Assembly: GCF_001038625.1 (NCBI RefSeq)
Contig: NZ_CP011803.1
Location: 4,216,001 to 4,280,000, forward strand
Length of the DNA stretch: 64,000 nt
Origin: Clostridium carboxidivorans P7
GTDB taxonomy: Bacteria > Bacillota > Clostridia > Clostridiales > Clostridiaceae
Direction: 5' to 3'
The translations under genes and the position numbers were made by a program. Under the pieces are notes generated by a model that was not told where the DNA came from, searched no databases, and saw nothing but the letters and a program-made list of their open reading frames with translations. Below, one piece after another: positions 55,497-64,000 of this stretch. The first letter of the stretch is position 1. Each line of letters starts with the position of its first letter.

Positions 55497-56450
55497 TTAG
55501 TGACGAATTACTTTTGCGCATAAATCGTACTGTTTAATCCATTCTTCTATTCTATTTAAATCTTCATTATCCAAACTTGGATCATCTTTTATGGGATATT
55601 CCATTCCCAATTGTTTGTATTTATTTACACCCATTTTGTGATATGGAAGTAAATCAATTCCTTTAAAATTTCTGTAATCTTTATAAGGCTTCAAAAGCTC
55701 CATTGTTTTTTCTATGTCTTCTTTTTGATCATTTACGCCTTTAAGTAACGGCATACGGATTTTTACATTATATTTACGGCGAAGTAACTCTTTAAGGTTT
55801 TCTAAAATCTGTTCATTTCTAACCCCTGTAAAGTGAAAATGTTTATCAGAATCAATATGCTTAATGTCAAATAGGAATAAATCTGTGAATTCTGCGACTT
55901 TAAGTACTGATTCTAGTTTTGCGTAACCACAAGTTTCAATTGCAGTGTTTATACCTGCCTGCTTACATGCCATTAATAAACTACTTGCAGCTTCAGGCTG
56001 CATTAAAACTTCACCACCGCCTAATGTAACTCCGCCGCCAGAAACTTCATAAAAAGTTCTATCTTCTTCTATGATTTCTAAAAGTTCAGAGATGGTTTTT
56101 ACTTCTCCAACTATTGATATAGCAGATTTAAGGCAGGCATCCTTACACTTACCGCATCCAATACAATCAATATCACGATTAACTTCATGTTTTAAAGTTT
56201 TGCTATTTATAGAGTGTATGCCTACAGGGCATACAGAAACGCAAGCCCCGCAGTCAACACATAAATCACTTTTAAACATAACTTTATTCTTTCTAACCAA
56301 GCCTTCAGGATTTGCACACCACTTACATCTGAGAGGACATCCCTGAAAGAATATTAGAGTTCTTACTCCATCTCCATCATACATATTGTATTTTTGTATA
56401 TTAAAAATCGTCGCTTTTCGTTCAATTATTCCTAAATTTCCATTACTCAT
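55497..56450 (-). CDS. cutD: Choline trimethylamine-lyase activating enzyme (radical SAM)
   Basis: A 317-residue glycyl-radical-enzyme activase. The radical-SAM triad CPLRCKWC is near residues 38-45. Two ferredoxin-type 4Fe-4S motifs follow: CVDCGACVSVC and CIGCGKCKDAC (near residues 64-106). It generates the glycyl radical on CutC, encoded directly upstream with 68 bp between. ATG 56450 is chosen because GGAG lies 10 nt upstream; ATG 56459 is closer than usual to that site. Assignment to CutD rests on the CutC partner. Confidence 0.95.
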   Translation of the reverse strand: MSNGNLGIIERKATIFNIQKYNMYDGDGVRTLIFFQGCPLRCKWCANPEGLVRKNKVMFKSDLCVDCGACVSVCPVGIHSINSKTLKHEVNRDIDCIGCGKCKDACLKSAISIVGEVKTISELLEIIEEDRTFYEVSGGGVTLGGGEVLMQPEAASSLLMACKQAGINTAIETCGYAKLESVLKVAEFTDLFLFDIKHIDSDKHFHFTGVRNEQILENLKELLRRKYNVKIRMPLLKGVNDQKEDIEKTMELLKPYKDYRNFKGIDLLPYHKMGVNKYKQLGMEYPIKDDPSLDNEDLNRIEEWIKQYDLCAKVIRH

Positions 56451-56527
56451 ATTTTTCATTCTCCAATTTTATTCACATTGATTTTTAATATATTTAAATC
56501 AAAGATTTGAGTTCTCTGCTTATATGC

Positions 56528-59068
56528 TTAAAAATGTGTAAGTACAGTTCTGCTTATGATTTCATCTTGAACATCTTTGCATAACTCAACAAAGAATGCA
56601 CTATATCCAGCAACACGAACTATTAAATCACGATACTCTTCTGGGTGTTTTTGTGCGTCAAGTAAAGTTTTGTTATCTAGATAGTTAAATTGCATTTCTC
56701 CAAGTTGAAGAGCACATGCACTACGTAATAGTGTAATGATTCCTTGCTCACCTTCTGGTGTATCAAGAAGACCAGCTATTAACTTAAAGTTATGAACCAT
56801 ACCTATATTCATGTCTTCACAGCTCATCTTAGAAACAGATTTAATTATAGAAGTAGGTCCTTTATAATCTGCTCCTTGAGTTGGACTTATACCATCTGAT
56901 AATGGAGTCCATGCTCTACGTCCATTTGCAGTAGCTCCAGTAAGTTGTCCAAATGGAGTGTTGTTTGAGATTGATAAAGTACCATGGCTAAGCACTGAAT
57001 ATAATGTCTTATATTTACGATGCTCTTGCTCAGTAAAGTTGATTAAATCAGCAGCAATTAAATCTGCGTAATCATCATCGTTACCATACTTAGGTGCTTC
57101 TAAACAATCTTTTCTTAATTGTTCATATCCAGCAAAATCTGCTTTTAAAGCTTCATTCATTTGTTGTAATGTATATTTTTTATCATCGAATACTAATTTC
57201 TTTATAGCTGCCATAGAATCTGTATAAGTAGCAAGACCACTCCATACTACTCCAGGTCCGAAGTTATACATAGCTCCGCCTGCTTCTACTCCTCTACCCT
57301 TTTCCATACAGCCTTCATACATCATAGACATAAGTGGTTTTGGTGCAAGATCTTTGTGAACACGTTGAGAAATTACTGTAGCAACACTTGTCCATTTAGT
57401 GATGTATTTAATTTGCTCTTTAACAGCAGCTTCAAACTGTTCATAAGTTTTAAAGTTGCTTAAGTCTCCTAAATTTGGGCACACTTGCTTACCATACCAT
57501 AGCGGTACACCATGGTTAAGAACAAGTTCTATACATATAGGCCATTGAGTATATCCTGTAGAAGTCCATTGATATAATCTTCCTGCCTTCTGAGGTTCAA
57601 CGCATCCCATTAAGCAGTAATCTCTTGCATCTTCTATAGAAACACCTTTAGCTAACATTATTTTTATATGAACATCATCAAAGTGACATGCTGGGAATCC
57701 CATACCTGCACGGATAACATCCACTATTTTCTTAAGGTATTTCTGTGGTGATGCTTTGTGTATACGACATGCTAAAGATGGTTGATATATTTTAACATGA
57801 CGAACTGCATCCATTAAAAGATAAGTTAAGTCGTTTGTAGCATCACGTCCTTCTCTAGTAACACCACCTAAACACATGTTAACAAATGGCTGATAACCTG
57901 CAAAGAATTTAGAGCCACCTTCACTTGTTATCCACATCATTTCAGACATTTTTATAAGCATACAACCTGATAGTTCAAATGCTTCAAAATCAGTCATACG
58001 TCCAGCTTCAATATCAGCTTTATAGAATGGATACATGTATTGGTCAACACGTCCTATAGACATACCTGTTTGATTTTCTTCAACTACAAGTAATGATTCT
58101 ATAGTCCAAACTGATTGAATTGCTTCCCAGTAAGTACTTGGTTTATGTGCCGGAACTCTAGCATTTACTTCAGAAATCTTTTGAAGTTCTGCTTTACGCT
58201 TAGGGTTGGTTTCCTTTGCAGCAAGTTCAGCTGCATAGTCTGACATACGTTTAGCATATATCATAACACCTTCAGCAGTATCAATTAATGATTTATAAAA
58301 ATAGATTTTGTCTATGTCTTCTGGATTTTCATAATTAAGCTCAGCTAATTTATCCTCTGCTTCTCTCTTTATGTCAAGCATACCTTTTTTCATTAAGATA
58401 ACGTCATATCCTGGGTTAGAGTCTCCTCCACCATTTACTGCGTGGTATGAACAATCTGAAACAAAGGATTCTCCTGAAAGTTCCCATACTCCAGCTTCAC
58501 GATACTGATCTTCACAGTATTCATCAACTGATTTTCCTTGCCAATATGGGAATAACTCTTCACGCATAATCTTCTTATCTTCTTCAGATATATAGAATGG
58601 ATCTTGTGGACGAGTTCCTATTGTATCAATTTCATCCACCATCCATCTCCATGCTATATCAGGAGAAAATGCACCTGCACGAGGCTGTCCATTTGGTGCT
58701 CCAACGATAAGTTCGTTATCTTGAATTACTAGCGGTGCAGTTTCACAGCAGTGTTTAAAACATTTACCACGTAAAACTGATTTAGGAATACCAGGGTTTT
58801 CTTTAGCTATTTTAGTAATAGCTCTTGCACGGTGAGTTGTTATACTTGGAACGTGTTTTAAGTAAGTTTCCTTTAACTTAACTAAACGCTCTGTTATTCC
58901 ATCTGGAATTTGCCCATTGTTATCACCTGTAACACATATATGAGCTGGTTCTTCTTTTGTTATTTCTTTAGAAACACTTGAAAACATCTTCATTAAACTT
59001 GCACGTTCTTCTTCAGTCATGTTTTTAGTAGCTTCCATAAATTTGCTTGAAAATTCACGAATATCCAA
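56528..59068 (-). CDS. cutC: Choline trimethylamine-lyase (glycyl radical enzyme)
   Basis: This enzyme cleaves choline to trimethylamine and acetaldehyde. I start at TTG 59068, 8 nt after GTGAGG; an ATG 11 codons earlier has no ribosome site. The TTG start gives 846 residues, the length of the Desulfovibrio enzyme as I recall it. In that numbering all choline-site residues agree: Tyr208, Asp216, Phe395, Cys489 and Glu491 (MGCVEP), Thr502, Tyr506, and glycyl Gly821 (VRVAGYSAF). The short N terminus ([13 protein letters not shown]) may be a packaging helix. This is the short, type-1 CutC form. Confidence 0.96.
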   Translation of the reverse strand: MDIREFSSKFMEATKNMTEEERASLMKMFSSVSKEITKEEPAHICVTGDNNGQIPDGITERLVKLKETYLKHVPSITTHRARAITKIAKENPGIPKSVLRGKCFKHCCETAPLVIQDNELIVGAPNGQPRAGAFSPDIAWRWMVDEIDTIGTRPQDPFYISEEDKKIMREELFPYWQGKSVDEYCEDQYREAGVWELSGESFVSDCSYHAVNGGGDSNPGYDVILMKKGMLDIKREAEDKLAELNYENPEDIDKIYFYKSLIDTAEGVMIYAKRMSDYAAELAAKETNPKRKAELQKISEVNARVPAHKPSTYWEAIQSVWTIESLLVVEENQTGMSIGRVDQYMYPFYKADIEAGRMTDFEAFELSGCMLIKMSEMMWITSEGGSKFFAGYQPFVNMCLGGVTREGRDATNDLTYLLMDAVRHVKIYQPSLACRIHKASPQKYLKKIVDVIRAGMGFPACHFDDVHIKIMLAKGVSIEDARDYCLMGCVEPQKAGRLYQWTSTGYTQWPICIELVLNHGVPLWYGKQVCPNLGDLSNFKTYEQFEAAVKEQIKYITKWTSVATVISQRVHKDLAPKPLMSMMYEGCMEKGRGVEAGGAMYNFGPGVVWSGLATYTDSMAAIKKLVFDDKKYTLQQMNEALKADFAGYEQLRKDCLEAPKYGNDDDYADLIAADLINFTEQEHRKYKTLYSVLSHGTLSISNNTPFGQLTGATANGRRAWTPLSDGISPTQGADYKGPTSIIKSVSKMSCEDMNIGMVHNFKLIAGLLDTPEGEQGIITLLRSACALQLGEMQFNYLDNKTLLDAQKHPEEYRDLIVRVAGYSAFFVELCKDVQDEIISRTVLTHF

Positions 59069-59117
59069 ATTTATTACCTCACATTCTTTAAGATATTTCA
59101 TATTTTAAATATGATTT

Positions 59118-60587
59118 TTATTTTAAGTCCTTCATAACTTTCTTCAAAATACTCTCTAATAGCTTAATGTTATCTATTTCTTTTGAATTTACTTTTTCTT
59201 CTTCAATGTCTACTGTTTTAATAATTTCATCCACTCTGCGAACTCCATATCCAACTTTACGTACATATATTAAGTTCATAGGTGAAACATTATCTGAAGT
59301 CATTCCATCCCCTGCAGAACCACTACCTAATGTCATTGATGGAAATAGATTTGTAGTTGCTCCCATGCTTCCAAAAGTACCTGGAGTGTTAACAAGCACC
59401 CTACCAACAGGTTTTTTTAGTGCAAATTGTCGAATAACTTCTTCATCCTTGGAATGTATAATAAGAGTATGTCCCTGTCTTTCACTAAGCAATAGTTCTA
59501 TACATTTTTCACAAGCATGCATCCAGTCGTCTTCTATATAAAAGGCCAACACAGGACATAGCTTTTGCTTTGAATAAGAATTTTTTGGCGAAACAAACTT
59601 TTGCTTAGAGATAAGAAGCTTTGTATCCTCTGGAACAGTAAACCCAGCATTTTTTGCAAGATATTGTGGTGGTTTGCCTATTATATCCACATTTATGCTT
59701 CCATTCGTCTCTAAGAAGGTAGCTGCCAATTTTTCGCCTTCCTCTTCTGTCATAAAGTATGCACCATTTCTTTGAAGTTCTTCTTTTACTTCAGCTGCAA
59801 CACAACTATCAACGACAATTGATTGCTCTGCACTGGATACAACTCCATAATCAAAATTTTTGCTGTCAATAATATCTTTAACGGCTCTCTCTATATCTGC
59901 TGTACGCTCTATAAAGGCTGGACCATTTCCATTACCACCATAAATTACTGGCTTGCCGGATTTATAAGCTGCATCAAGCATTTCTGGAACTCCCGTATTC
60001 ATTATAAGAGAAGTATCTTTATGATTCATAAGCTCTAATGAACCACTTGGAGTTACTGTATGTAAATATGCAAGAGCGCCTTCTGGAAGTCCTACTCCCT
60101 CTGCAGCCCTAATTAAAATTTCAATTGTTTTACCAATTGTATTTTTAGCTCTATGATGAGGTGAAAATATAATTGCGTTTCCTGATTTAATTGCAATTAA
60201 CGCCTTATATATAGTTGTAGAAACAGGACTAGTGGATGGACAAAAGGCTATAATAACACCCATTGGCACTCCAACTTCTGTTGTCTTTCCTACCTTATCT
60301 TCACTAATTATACCTACACACTTCATGCCTCTAAGTCTATTTTTCAGATATCTGCATACAAAGCGGTTTTTGATATATTTATCTTCCCACTTTCCATATT
60401 CAGTTTCTTCATTAGACACCTTAGCAAGTTCCTTTGAATGTTTTTCAATCTCTTCAGCCATACGTTCAACTATCTCATCAAGCTTTTCCTGTGAGAAAGT
60501 TGCTAACTTTTTTTGTGCTTCACGAGCATTTTCAACAAGAATTCTCGCTTCTTGCATGGAGAGCAAATCATTATCAATAATTCTCAT
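59118..60587 (-). CDS. Aldehyde dehydrogenase paralogue lacking the catalytic cysteine
   Basis: A 489-residue EutE/CutF-family protein that aligns without gaps with the active enzyme through residue 260. At position 251 it has Ser (GVVSSAEQS) where the active enzyme has Cys251 (GTICASEQS); the codon is TCC at 59837-59835. Other regions (CPSTSPVSTTIYKA, GTFGSMGATTN) are kept and the frame is intact. The C-terminal helix LLESILKKVMKDL looks like an encapsulation peptide. It may be a structural or regulatory subunit, or have different chemistry; thioester catalysis is unlikely. Confidence 0.9.
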   Translation of the reverse strand: MRIIDNDLLSMQEARILVENAREAQKKLATFSQEKLDEIVERMAEEIEKHSKELAKVSNEETEYGKWEDKYIKNRFVCRYLKNRLRGMKCVGIISEDKVGKTTEVGVPMGVIIAFCPSTSPVSTTIYKALIAIKSGNAIIFSPHHRAKNTIGKTIEILIRAAEGVGLPEGALAYLHTVTPSGSLELMNHKDTSLIMNTGVPEMLDAAYKSGKPVIYGGNGNGPAFIERTADIERAVKDIIDSKNFDYGVVSSAEQSIVVDSCVAAEVKEELQRNGAYFMTEEEGEKLAATFLETNGSINVDIIGKPPQYLAKNAGFTVPEDTKLLISKQKFVSPKNSYSKQKLCPVLAFYIEDDWMHACEKCIELLLSERQGHTLIIHSKDEEVIRQFALKKPVGRVLVNTPGTFGSMGATTNLFPSMTLGSGSAGDGMTSDNVSPMNLIYVRKVGYGVRRVDEIIKTVDIEEEKVNSKEIDNIKLLESILKKVMKDLK

Positions 60588-60614
60588 TTTTCTCTCTCCC
60601 TTTTCAGTTTTATA

Positions 60615-60917
60615 TTAAGGATTCAAAGTTTCAAGTGAATAGCGTTTTATTATTTTGTCAAGATCCTCATGAGGACTTGCAATAACAACTGAGCTGTAAA
60701 CTTCAGAGCCCATATCTTCAACGGCTTTTACACCAGTTTCTACAGCTGCTTTGCATGCTCCTACGTCTCCACGAACTAACACTGAAATATAGCCAGAAGC
60801 TACATTTTCAAAACCAATTAATTCAACATCTGCAGCTTTGCACATTGCATCTGCTGCCTCCAAAACATATACTATACCAAATGTTTCTATTAAACCTAAA
60901 GCTTTGTATCTGCTCAT
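60615..60917 (-). CDS. Microcompartment hexameric shell protein (BMC-H)
   Basis: A 100-residue BMC-H protein. ALGLIETFGIVYVLEAADAM is the domain start; the pore loop FENVASG differs from the GGG-containing copy at 46411. SSVVIASPHEDL is the C-terminal edge. It is encoded in tandem with another BMC-H gene upstream and with the Ser-251 dehydrogenase downstream. Confidence 0.95.
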   Translation of the reverse strand: MSRYKALGLIETFGIVYVLEAADAMCKAADVELIGFENVASGYISVLVRGDVGACKAAVETGVKAVEDMGSEVYSSVVIASPHEDLDKIIKRYSLETLNP

Positions 60918-60944
60918 ATATAGTTCCTCTCTCCCAATTTATTT

Positions 60945-61241
60945 TTATAAATCAATATCATATATTGAAACAATGTCTCCAATATCCTTAATTGGTCTTG
61001 GCATAACATTTTGTGCTGTGAGCTTTCCTATTACTGACGCTGCAGCAGCTCCTGCTTCTACAGCAGCTTTAACAGCAGCAACATCACCCTTTACCATAAT
61101 TGTAACAAGCGTAGAACCAACGTTTTCATATGATATTAGTTCAACATTAGCTGCCTTTAACATTTTGTCTGCAGCCTCAATTGCAGGAACCATCCCTAAT
61201 GTTTCAATAAGACCTAATGCTTCTTCTCCGTAATATCTCAT
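60945..61241 (-). CDS. Microcompartment hexameric shell protein (BMC-H)
   Basis: A 98-residue BMC-H protein starting EEALGLIETLGMVPAIEAAD with pore-loop region YENVGST and NVMPRP at the C-terminal edge. It is the first shell gene of the visible operon and may be the upstream member of a duplicated pair with 60615-60917. Confidence 0.95.
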   Translation of the reverse strand: MRYYGEEALGLIETLGMVPAIEAADKMLKAANVELISYENVGSTLVTIMVKGDVAAVKAAVEAGAAAASVIGKLTAQNVMPRPIKDIGDIVSIYDIDL

Positions 61242-61309
61242 TACATTTTCTCCTCCCTATTTTGCGATACATATGTTTTAAATTATTTAAACAACTACAC
61301 TAAATTTTA

Positions 61310-61576
61310 TTAATCTTTAATATATTTATTTATTGTTGCAGCCCCATCTTCATGAGCATGATAATAAACAACTAATTCTCCAGCTTCGTCTAATTCAAAT
61401 CTTGTTTCTTCAATAAGACCATTTGCTTCGGCTGTCATTAGCGCGTTGGTTACAGCCTTCTTTTTTAGAGCTCTAAAGCTTCCATATTGTCCTTTCAATG
61501 CTTCTATAACATTATCAGCAGAAGCTTCCTCAACCTTAGTAAAGTGTTTCAAAATAGCATAATTAAGCGGCTTCAT
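61310..61576 (-). CDS. Small winged-helix-like protein paired with transporter (copy 1)
   Basis: An 88-residue protein that I do not recognise as a named family. Predicted order helix (NYAILKHFTKV), helix (ADNVIEALKG), helix (KKAVTNALMTAEANGLIEE) and two strands with a turn (RFELDEAGELVVYYHAH) suggests a winged-helix fold. It overlaps the transporter stop by 14 nt, so translation is coupled. A paralogue (62709-62972) has the same arrangement with a second transporter. It may be a regulator or a cytosolic partner of the transporter. Confidence 0.75.
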   Translation of the reverse strand: MKPLNYAILKHFTKVEEASADNVIEALKGQYGSFRALKKKAVTNALMTAEANGLIEETRFELDEAGELVVYYHAHEDGAATINKYIKD

Positions 61577-62669
61577 CTGTTAAACCTCCCATATCATTTT
61601 TTCTTCTAAATAAGTCAAGTGGATTCATGGATATTGTAAGGATACCAAACATCATTATTACAGCTCCTATCCAAGCAACTGAAGGTAATGCCCATCCATC
61701 CTTGCCTCCATAAACTCCTAACAATAGTAGGCAGAATAATGGTCCAAAGAAGGAATATGTACCATTACATGCAGTACCAAGTCCTGCTCCACACATACTG
61801 TTTCCGGCATACCATGTCATGAAAGTAATAACTGATAAAAGACCACTTAATATAAACCATCCCATTGCTGGACCACTTGTAAATGCTTGTGCTGCAAGAT
61901 TAAAAGAAATACCAGCTTTACCAGTCATTATTCCTAGAACTGGAACTACAATAAATAAATTTGCTATACCTGATGTTACTTGACGAATAGCAATACCAAT
62001 TTCATAATCAATCATTGCTGTACCATATCCAGCTACACAGCCTTCAAAACCCCATGCAAGAGCTGCTATAATAGCGATACCGAATCCAATGAAAGTTTTT
62101 GTTGAAGCAGCACCATTAGCAAAGCTCGTACTACCAATCAAGAAACTAGCAAATACACATATTAAAATACCAAAAGCCATACGTTTATCTAATCTCTGTT
62201 TGAATAATATTTTACCAAGTATTGCTGCAATAGCAGGACATAGTGCTGATATTGGAACAACTATTGAGCCAGCCATTTGAAGTGCTATAACATAAGCTGT
62301 ACCAGCTACTGGTCCTCCAATAAGGGCTGCTAATATCATTACACGTCCTGGTTTTGTGTTAATACATCTTATAAAGTCTCCAAATTTACCTTTAATTACT
62401 GAATATAAAATTGCCCATACAGCACTAATTGAGTCATTTATTGCATTAGCAAGTGCTGCAACTAAGTATGCTAATACAAATGCTGATAATCCTGCTGTAT
62501 TAGCCCCATACCAGTCACCCCATACTCCTTTTGTCATTCCCATGGTTAAAAATGCTGTATACATTCCATAGGTAAGTCCTGAAAATAAAGCCAATGATAT
62601 ACCTTTCTTGAAGAAATTACTCGTTAATTTCTTCTTTGCAATTATTGCTGTTTTTGAAACTTCCTTCAT
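61563..62669 (-). CDS. DMT-superfamily-like permease of the choline locus (copy 1)
   Basis: A 368-residue protein with about ten hydrophobic segments in two related halves (EamA-like), linked near residue 185. Conserved aromatic/Gly motifs include WGFEGCVAGYG and WYAGNSMCGAGLG. It is about 60-70% similar by eye to the permease at 62974-64000. Likely cargo is choline or trimethylamine, but no substrate residue can be read. The C-terminal tail FRRKNDMGGLTDEAA is cytosolic by the positive-inside rule. AGGAG precedes the start. Confidence 0.8.
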   Translation of the reverse strand: MKEVSKTAIIAKKKLTSNFFKKGISLALFSGLTYGMYTAFLTMGMTKGVWGDWYGANTAGLSAFVLAYLVAALANAINDSISAVWAILYSVIKGKFGDFIRCINTKPGRVMILAALIGGPVAGTAYVIALQMAGSIVVPISALCPAIAAILGKILFKQRLDKRMAFGILICVFASFLIGSTSFANGAASTKTFIGFGIAIIAALAWGFEGCVAGYGTAMIDYEIGIAIRQVTSGIANLFIVVPVLGIMTGKAGISFNLAAQAFTSGPAMGWFILSGLLSVITFMTWYAGNSMCGAGLGTACNGTYSFFGPLFCLLLLGVYGGKDGWALPSVAWIGAVIMMFGILTISMNPLDLFRRKNDMGGLTDEAA

Positions 62670-62708
62670 AAAATTAAAACTCCTTTCAATTAATCTTTTT
62701 CTTATATA

Positions 62709-62972
62709 TTAGTTACTTTTATATATTAAATTTGCAGCATCACCTTCTTGTGCACGATAATAAACATTTATTTCACCGTTTTCATCTAACTGAAATTTTG
62801 TTTTCTCAATAGCACCAAATGCCTCTGCTGTAATTAAAGTCATCATTACTGATCCCTTATTTAATTCCTTAAAACTGTCATACTCATCTTTTAAAGCATT
62901 TGTGATATCCTGGGCACAAGCCTCTTTAACTTTTGTAAAGTGTTTTAATACCGCAAAATCAAGAGATATCAT
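62709..62972 (-). CDS. Small winged-helix-like protein paired with transporter (copy 2)
   Basis: An 87-residue paralogue of 61310-61576 with the same helix and strand pattern (FAVLKHFTKVKEA, TAEAFGAIEKTKF, EINVYYRAQ). It starts one base after the stop codon of the upstream permease, so they are again coupled. Function unknown; family not recognised. Confidence 0.75.
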   Translation of the reverse strand: MISLDFAVLKHFTKVKEACAQDITNALKDEYDSFKELNKGSVMMTLITAEAFGAIEKTKFQLDENGEINVYYRAQEGDAANLIYKSN

Positions 62973-62973
62973 T

Positions 62974-64000
62974 TTATGCTGCCTCCTTCTTCCTAAATAA
63001 ATCCATTGGATTCATAGCTATTATGAGGATACCAAACATCATTATTACAGCTCCAATCCAGACTATTGGAGGTAAAGTCCATCCTTGCATACCGCCCATT
63101 ACTCCAAGAACTATCCAGCAGCAAAATGGTCCCCAGAAGGAATATGTACCATTACATGCCATACCAAGAGCAGCACCACACATACTGTTGCCGTTGTACC
63201 AGCTCATGTAGGAAACAAAAGCACAAAGACCACTTAATGCAAACCATATCATTGCAGGCCCACTTGTAAAAGCCTGAATAGTTAAATCTGTTGAGAATTT
63301 AATTCCATTACCAAATACCAAACCAAAGAAAGGTACTAATATTAATAAATTTGAAAGTCCAGATATTGCTTGACGAATTGTAATACCAATTTCTGAATCA
63401 ATCATTGATGTACCATATCCAGCTACACAGCCTTCAAATCCCCATCCAAGAGCTGCTATGAAAGCAATACAAAGTCCTAGGAACATTCCTTTTGGAGCAT
63501 CGCCACCAATACTAGTACTACCAATCATAAAGCTAGATAAAACACAAATACCAATACCAGCAAGCATACGTTTGGTTAACTTTTGCTTAAATAATATTCT
63601 TCCTAGAATAGCACCAATTGCTGGGCAAAGTGCTGTAATCGGAATAACAATGGAGCCTGCCATTTGCAAAGCTACTACATAAGCTGTACTTGAGATAGGT
63701 CCGCCTATAAGAGCCGCCAATATCATCACAGCACCTGGCTTAGTCTTAAGACATCTAAAGAAGTCTCCAAGTTTGCCCTTTAAAGTTGCATATCCTACTG
63801 CCCAAATGGCACTGCAGGTATCGTTTACTGCACTACCAAGTGCAGCTAATACATATGTTATAACGATTGCGGATAAACCTGCTCTATTGTCACCATACCA
63901 ATCAGCCCATATTCCTTTCTTCATTCCCATGGTTAAAAACGCTGAATAAAATCCGTACATAAGACCTGAAAAAAGAGCTATTGAAATACCTTTTTTAAGA
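62974..64000 (-). CDS. DMT-superfamily-like permease of the choline locus (copy 2, 5' end beyond window)
   Basis: Partial: reading continues past 64000. The in-frame upstream residues LKKGISIALFSGL align with residues near the N terminus of copy 1, so only about 18-22 N-terminal residues are missing. Same two-half DMT layout and motifs WGFEGCVAGYG and WYNGNSMCGAALG. It ends FRKKEAA. With its small partner it forms the second copy of a duplicated two-gene module. Confidence 0.8.
   Translation of the reverse strand, partial: LKKGISIALFSGLMYGFYSAFLTMGMKKGIWADWYGDNRAGLSAIVITYVLAALGSAVNDTCSAIWAVGYATLKGKLGDFFRCLKTKPGAVMILAALIGGPISSTAYVVALQMAGSIVIPITALCPAIGAILGRILFKQKLTKRMLAGIGICVLSSFMIGSTSIGGDAPKGMFLGLCIAFIAALGWGFEGCVAGYGTSMIDSEIGITIRQAISGLSNLLILVPFFGLVFGNGIKFSTDLTIQAFTSGPAMIWFALSGLCAFVSYMSWYNGNSMCGAALGMACNGTYSFWGPFCCWIVLGVMGGMQGWTLPPIVWIGAVIMMFGILIIAMNPMDLFRKKEAA

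Noticed and set aside
56528..59068. Pyruvate formate-lyase or B12-independent diol dehydratase instead of CutC
   Set aside because: Choline-specific residues (Asp216, Phe395, Thr502, Tyr506 with Cys489-Val-Glu491) are all present.

Overview
The window is low-GC Gram-positive DNA from an acetogenic Clostridium. The evidence is a near-complete Wood-Ljungdahl (reductive acetyl-CoA) gene set, strongly AT-rich intergenic DNA, AGGAGG-type ribosome sites and typical clostridial housekeeping blocks. The C. ljungdahlii / carboxidivorans / scatologenes / drakei type fits, but the species cannot be fixed from sequence alone.

Region 1 (1-13865, all minus strand) is the C1 operon. In transcription order it runs cooS, cooC, fhs, fchA, folD, metV, metF, lpdA, a second cooC/acsF-type ATPase, acsD, acsC, acsE and acsB, which runs off the left edge. 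It encodes formate activation to methyl-THF, methyl transfer to the corrinoid protein, CO2 reduction to CO and acetyl-CoA assembly. Three intercistronic hairpins punctuate it, and a decayed cooC tail lies between cooC and fhs.

Region 2 (13866-46390) is mixed. It has a 1.3 kb AT-rich gap, tRNA-Trp, a zinc-binding-protein-like lipoprotein whose metal ligands look lost, a methyltransferase, a double-HD phosphohydrolase, tsaE-tsaB-rimI, csoR, tyrS, an AlbA_2 protein, an ECF S component, PAP2, prfC, a HAD phosphatase, a ClC channel, a T-box-controlled trpS, desulfoferrodoxin, a cyclic-glucan-synthase-like gene of about 2,880 codons, lysA, an M18 aminopeptidase and a two-P-loop protein. Two copies of a structured repeat of about 200-240 bp, with heptamer-built inverted ends, bracket the glucan synthase-lysA pair.

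Region 3 (46411-64000, all minus strand, running off the right edge) is a glycyl-radical choline-utilisation microcompartment locus. CutC has every choline-lyase active-site residue I could check, in the numbering of the Desulfovibrio enzyme. It sits with CutD, eight shell-type proteins, CoA-acylating aldehyde dehydrogenase, PduL, PduS/PduT electron-transfer proteins, EutJ, EutP, EutQ and an EutT-like protein. Expected chemistry is choline to trimethylamine plus acetaldehyde, then acetyl-CoA, acetyl-phosphate and acetate, with electrons possibly leaving through PduS/PduT to the acetogenic pathway. Points of interest are a second aldehyde dehydrogenase with Ser in place of the catalytic Cys, a duplicated transporter plus small winged-helix-like gene pair, a shell protein with an SAP/Rho-N-like tail, and no alcohol dehydrogenase inside the visible part.
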